From: Spirosoma sp.
GTDB lineage: Bacteria; Bacteroidota; Bacteroidia; Cytophagales; Spirosomataceae
Reading direction: 5' to 3'
Assembly: GCA_025351545.1 (NCBI GenBank)
Contig: JANXVQ010000919.1
Coordinates: 1-9,346 of the forward strand
DNA length: 9,346 bases
Shown here: in pieces, positions 6,475 through 9,346 of the stretch
Layout of the letters: every line of letters begins with the position of its first letter
How positions within the stretch are numbered: the stretch's first letter is position 1
The notes under the pieces: generated by a model
Databases searched by the model: none
What the model was told of the DNA's origin: nothing
What the model saw: the letters and a program-made list of their open reading frames with translations, nothing else
Translations under genes and position numbers: made by a program

Positions 6475-6520
6475 AAAACTAAAAAAGCCATAACGCTGAT
6501 GTTATGGCTTTTTTAGTTTT
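6475..6520. terminator. Bidirectional intrinsic terminator, 20-bp perfect stem
   Basis: A perfect inverted repeat with 20-base arms (6475-6494 and 6501-6520) and a six-base loop GCTGAT. The inner stem GCCATAAC/GTTATGGC is the most GC-rich part, and the outer stem is an A-run facing a T-run (AAAAAAGCC...GGCTTTTTT), so either strand yields a hairpin followed by U residues. It begins 15 bases after the stop of the holin-family gene and ends 76 bases before ridA, as expected for the end of the trp/his transcript. No gene comes from the opposite side here, so the T-run in the minus direction may have no user. Confidence 0.92.
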
Positions 6521-6596
6521 AAGAAACTTGTTGCTTTGTGTAAATAGCCAGTTCCTCAATCTCCCCCAAGCTTGGACCACCTAAACTAATTGTATA

Positions 6597-6971
6597 ATGA
6601 CCTTTATTCAAACATTAAACGCCCCGGCACCGGGCGGACATTATTCGCAGGCTGTCGTTCATAATGGACAAATCTATGTGGCTGGTATTCTGCCCATTAC
6701 TGCCGAAGGCAAAAAACTAGCCGACGCTACCATAACCGAACAAACGGAGCAGATACTCGCTAATCTCGACGCCATTTTGCAAGCCGCCGGAAGCAAACGG
6801 GAGAATGTATTGAAGGTAACCGTTTTTGTGTCGGACATTAGCACCTGGGGTACGGTCAATCAGATTTATGCTCAATTTTTTGGCGACCACCGCCCCGCTC
6901 GAACCGTTGTACCGGTTACGCCACTGCATTATGGATTTAGCATTGAATTAGATGCAATTGCGTTTGTTTGA
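6597..6971 (+). CDS. RidA/YjgF/YER057c-family protein
   Basis: A 124-residue protein of the Rid fold, which forms trimers with active sites between subunits. Canonical RidA deaminates reactive enamine/imine intermediates made by PLP enzymes. Aligning to E. coli RidA by eye: the NAPA..G.Y lead is kept with Tyr16, the invariant Arg is Arg102 in RPARTVVPV, and the Glu of IELDAIA is Glu117. The serine in the TSGQIP motif is replaced by Ala29 and the Gln by Ile31 (VAGILPI), so it probably belongs to another Rid subfamily with altered substrate range, and I do not assign the ridA symbol. ATG 6597 places the conserved NAPAPGG at residues 8-14, as usual. It stands alone, convergent with the macroglobulin gene. 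Confidence 0.9.
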   Translation: MTFIQTLNAPAPGGHYSQAVVHNGQIYVAGILPITAEGKKLADATITEQTEQILANLDAILQAAGSKRENVLKVTVFVSDISTWGTVNQIYAQFFGDHRPARTVVPVTPLHYGFSIELDAIAFV

Positions 6972-7012
6972 ATACTCATATCAGCCACTTCATGACTGAT
7001 TAGTTTGCTAGA

Positions 7013-7074
7013 AAGTAGCTTATTTATTGTGGAGTCAGGTTTGAGAACCTGACTCCACAATAAATAAGCTACTT
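7013..7074. repeat. Perfect 29-bp stem palindrome between convergent genes, possible bidirectional terminator
   Basis: Arms 7013-7041 and 7046-7074 are exact reverse complements around a four-base loop TGAG. The inner part is GC-richer (GTGGAGTCAGGTT and its complement), and the outer part is AT-rich (AAGTAGCTTATTTATT). It lies where the RidA-family gene (+) and the macroglobulin gene (-) converge, and the right arm contains the macroglobulin TAG stop (7069-7071) and its last Lys codon. A role in ending both transcripts or protecting their 3' ends is likely, but there is no real U-run, so it is not a textbook terminator. The inner GGAGTCAGG...CCTGACTCC could also be a dispersed palindromic repeat; that needs a genome-wide copy count. 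Confidence 0.8.
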
Positions 7075-9346
7075 CACTTTTACCCGCTCTCCGGCCGAAT
7101 GAGCCGAGAATTCGGGCGCGTAAAAACATTGTACCATAGCGACACCCGCCGAGAAATCACCCGTTTGAGCCACGCGCAGGTCATATTCAAATACATGCGT
7201 TCCTACGGGCAAATAGCTCAGAAAGAAATCTGTACTGGCATCTCGTGGTGATTCATAGTAACCCAATCCGTTCTGATATTTGTACCCTGACAAGGCCGCA
7301 ACTGGTTCAAAGCCCGATGCCCGTCCATCTTTTAGGTGAACATATTCCATTGCCCGATCGGTTTTAAGCACCAGCCTGACTTTAATTAGGTCACCCGGTT
7401 TGAGAGTCGTTTGAGAACCTACAGTCGTAATGATTTGTCCGTTTGGCGAATCGTGCTGAACATAAAGCGTTTTCTGAACAGACAATCCGGCGCTACCCGG
7501 CATAACCTGATCGAGCGACTCAAAATGTTGCCAGTACAAAGCGCCCCACGCCGGACCATCAGTTTTTTTTGTAATTTGAATAGCGCCCATTTCCGGCTTG
7601 ATTTCGGAGGATGCGTAGGTCACTTTCTGATAGCCGGTAATCCGGTCGGTTTGTGTAACGCGACTTTCAATGGACTGACCACCCAAACTGACCTGCGTGT
7701 TTACGCCCGTACCAAGCCAATCGCTGCCCCGTAACAAGAGTGCATAAATGGCCTCAGTCGTCGCCTTGGTCGATGACCATGATTGCGTTTGCTTCTGGCG
7801 CAGCAACCAGCGTTTCATATTGTCAACTGTAGCTCGATCCTGCTTGATTTCGTCAAACGCTTCGATCAGATAAGCCTGTGTTTCAACGGGTGTTTGATAC
7901 CAGTACAAACCACTCTGGTTATCAGGCCAGTACATACCCAACTCCTCGGACTCCCGTGCCCGTTCGCGTAAGGATCGCAGAATACCATCGGGCGTTTTGG
8001 TATCACCAAATCGGTGCAGTGCTAATGCCGAAAGAGCCTGACCTTGTAAACTTTGATTGAGCCACTCATCGGACACGCGCTGTTTAAGGTAAGCCAGAAC
8101 AGTTTTGTCAATTGGTTTATCCAGATAAAAACTACGAGCGTAGAGATACTGCGTCGCCGAGAAATACCACGGACCGGCTATTTTGGCTTTCTTTTTTTCA
8201 TCGACCCATCGCTTCATTTCGGCATCGGCATACTGAATGGCTTTGGTTTGCATTTGGCTCAGTTCGGCCTGTATATCAGCGGGGAAGCGAACGCCTAATT
8301 TCTGCAAATGACCGAAGCCGCTCAAAATATGTAAGGTCATGGATAAATTAGGCTCCATTCCACCGAACCATCTAAAGCCACCATTCTCGGACTGCAATTG
8401 TGCCAGTTTCTCAAACGCCTGTTTCTGCTCACTTTCCATGCGATTGGCATCCAGAAGTTGACCCAGTTTTGCCTGCCGGTCTATTTCGGAGCGGGCATCA
8501 GCCAGCCACGGCGAGTTTTCCAGGGTAACAGCTTTCAATTCCTCATTCGACTGAAGCGGGCTTTTCGCTGACGGTCCTGCGGTCCCGGTTTTCTGCCATT
8601 CGGCGATAACTTGTTTGAAAGCAGGCTTGCTGGAAACAAGGTGAGCCGCCAGACTATTGGCATACAAACGGCTGAACAACTGCTCGGCGCATTCGTAGCG
8701 ATACTCCATCAAGTACGGCAGCGATTGCAATGCGTACCAAGCCGGATTACTCGTTACCTCTACCGTTAGCCGCTCGTGCTGAGCAGGCATTTCGGGGTTT
8801 AGACCCGTGAGTTCTTTCAGTTTAAACTCTTTTGTTGCCGGACCATTTACCCAAAACGGTTGCGTGTCAATCACCAGCATCCGGTTGGGTAAAATTGGAA
8901 TTGTAAATTCTTCGCCATCGGTAAACAGACCAGATTGAGCGGTCAGGCGGCAGGTTACTGTTTCAAGGCCTTTCGGAATAACCAACGTCCAGTCAACCGC
9001 CTGACTCCCTCCCGGCGGTATCATCAGCGTGGATTGGCTTTCCACAAGTTTGATTTTCTGGTCGAGTGATTGTCCCGTCAAGGCATCCGTGAGTTGAAGC
9101 ATTGCCGTACCGTGAAGCAGCTTTTCGGTCAGGTTGTTAACACGGGCCGTCAATCGGATTGTGTCACCTTCACGCAGAAACCGGGGTGCATTGGCCGTGA
9201 TCATCAACTCTTTCTGCGTAATAATCTCGCGTTCCAGCGTACCCGTTTTCAGGTCTTTCGTATGCGCGAACGCCAGCAATCGCCAACGTGTGAGGGCTTC
9301 CGGCATCGTAAATTTCAGGATAACCCGCCCCTGAGCATCCGTTTTA
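7069..9346 (-). CDS. Alpha-2-macroglobulin family protein, C-terminal 758 residues (5'-truncated by window edge)
   Basis: The frame is open to the right edge of the window, where it reads KTDAQGRVILKFTMPEAL, so the true start lies outside; bacteroidotal relatives often reach about 1,900-2,000 residues. Bacterial macroglobulins are large envelope proteins thought to trap attacking proteases. In order from the window edge: the A2M domain with LTRWRLLAFAHTKD and NAPRFLREGD; a thioester-type domain with YRYECAEQ, whose Cys219 (window numbering) and Gln would form the reactive thioester; an alpha/alpha-toroid region with NGGFRWFGGMEPNLSMT; and a C-terminal bMG10 domain with YVHLKDGRASGFEP, YYESPRDAST, FEYDLR and CFYAPEFSAHS. 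The intact CxEQ motif suggests an active thioester. The signal peptide or lipobox cannot be checked. An ATG at 9304-9306 is internal, not the start. Confidence 0.95.
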   Translation of the reverse strand, partial: KTDAQGRVILKFTMPEALTRWRLLAFAHTKDLKTGTLEREIITQKELMITANAPRFLREGDTIRLTARVNNLTEKLLHGTAMLQLTDALTGQSLDQKIKLVESQSTLMIPPGGSQAVDWTLVIPKGLETVTCRLTAQSGLFTDGEEFTIPILPNRMLVIDTQPFWVNGPATKEFKLKELTGLNPEMPAQHERLTVEVTSNPAWYALQSLPYLMEYRYECAEQLFSRLYANSLAAHLVSSKPAFKQVIAEWQKTGTAGPSAKSPLQSNEELKAVTLENSPWLADARSEIDRQAKLGQLLDANRMESEQKQAFEKLAQLQSENGGFRWFGGMEPNLSMTLHILSGFGHLQKLGVRFPADIQAELSQMQTKAIQYADAEMKRWVDEKKKAKIAGPWYFSATQYLYARSFYLDKPIDKTVLAYLKQRVSDEWLNQSLQGQALSALALHRFGDTKTPDGILRSLRERARESEELGMYWPDNQSGLYWYQTPVETQAYLIEAFDEIKQDRATVDNMKRWLLRQKQTQSWSSTKATTEAIYALLLRGSDWLGTGVNTQVSLGGQSIESRVTQTDRITGYQKVTYASSEIKPEMGAIQITKKTDGPAWGALYWQHFESLDQVMPGSAGLSVQKTLYVQHDSPNGQIITTVGSQTTLKPGDLIKVRLVLKTDRAMEYVHLKDGRASGFEPVAALSGYKYQNGLGYYESPRDASTDFFLSYLPVGTHVFEYDLRVAQTGDFSAGVAMVQCFYAPEFSAHSAGERVKVK

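Noticed and set aside
6593..6598. TATAAT box overlapping the start codon of the RidA-family gene.
   Set aside because: A -10 box there would start transcription inside the gene, past the ATG; it is a chance match.

Overview
The window is most consistent with a chromosome segment from a member of the Bacteroidota, probably the Cytophagales (Spirosoma-like). This is an inference from several features: a large alpha-2-macroglobulin of the bacterial bMG10 type, a DUF6922/AbiEii gene pair, weak or absent Shine-Dalgarno sequences before most starts, a HisI-HisE fusion, and a base composition near 50% GC in the core genes. No single feature proves the taxon.

Positions 2-4521 (+) hold the distal half of a tryptophan operon: trpD (3' end only), trpC, trpF, trpB and trpA. 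Together these take anthranilate plus PRPP to tryptophan. The operon is interrupted twice. Between trpF and trpB sits a PIN-domain (VapC-like) toxin with a small upstream partner gene. Toxin and partner overlap by ATGA, and the toxin stops only five bases before the trpB start codon. Between trpB and trpA sits a pair of inverted REP-like palindromes that each carry a GTA-type tag at the outer end (a REPIN/BIME-like arrangement).

Positions 4559-5430 (+) hold a second toxin-antitoxin-like module, a DUF6922 protein followed by an AbiEii-type nucleotidyltransferase. It is again packed tightly, six bases upstream of hisIE, the bifunctional enzyme for steps 2 and 3 of histidine synthesis. Hand counts show that both toxin modules are AT-richer (about 38-40% GC) than trpB (about 54% in sampled lines), which suggests they were inserted into the biosynthetic run. 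A small four-helix membrane protein of the 'phage holin family' (PF04020 type) follows, and a perfect 20-bp stem hairpin terminates the run at 6475-6520.

Beyond the terminator lie a RidA-family gene (+) and, convergent to it, the 3' two-fifths or so of an alpha-2-macroglobulin gene (-), which leaves the window at its right edge. The convergent 3' ends meet at a perfect 29-bp stem palindrome that overlaps the stop codon of the macroglobulin gene.

The most interesting theme is the use of gene junctions in an amino-acid operon as landing sites for two unrelated toxin-antitoxin-like modules plus a REP doublet, all without breaking a biosynthetic gene and with both modules on the operon strand.
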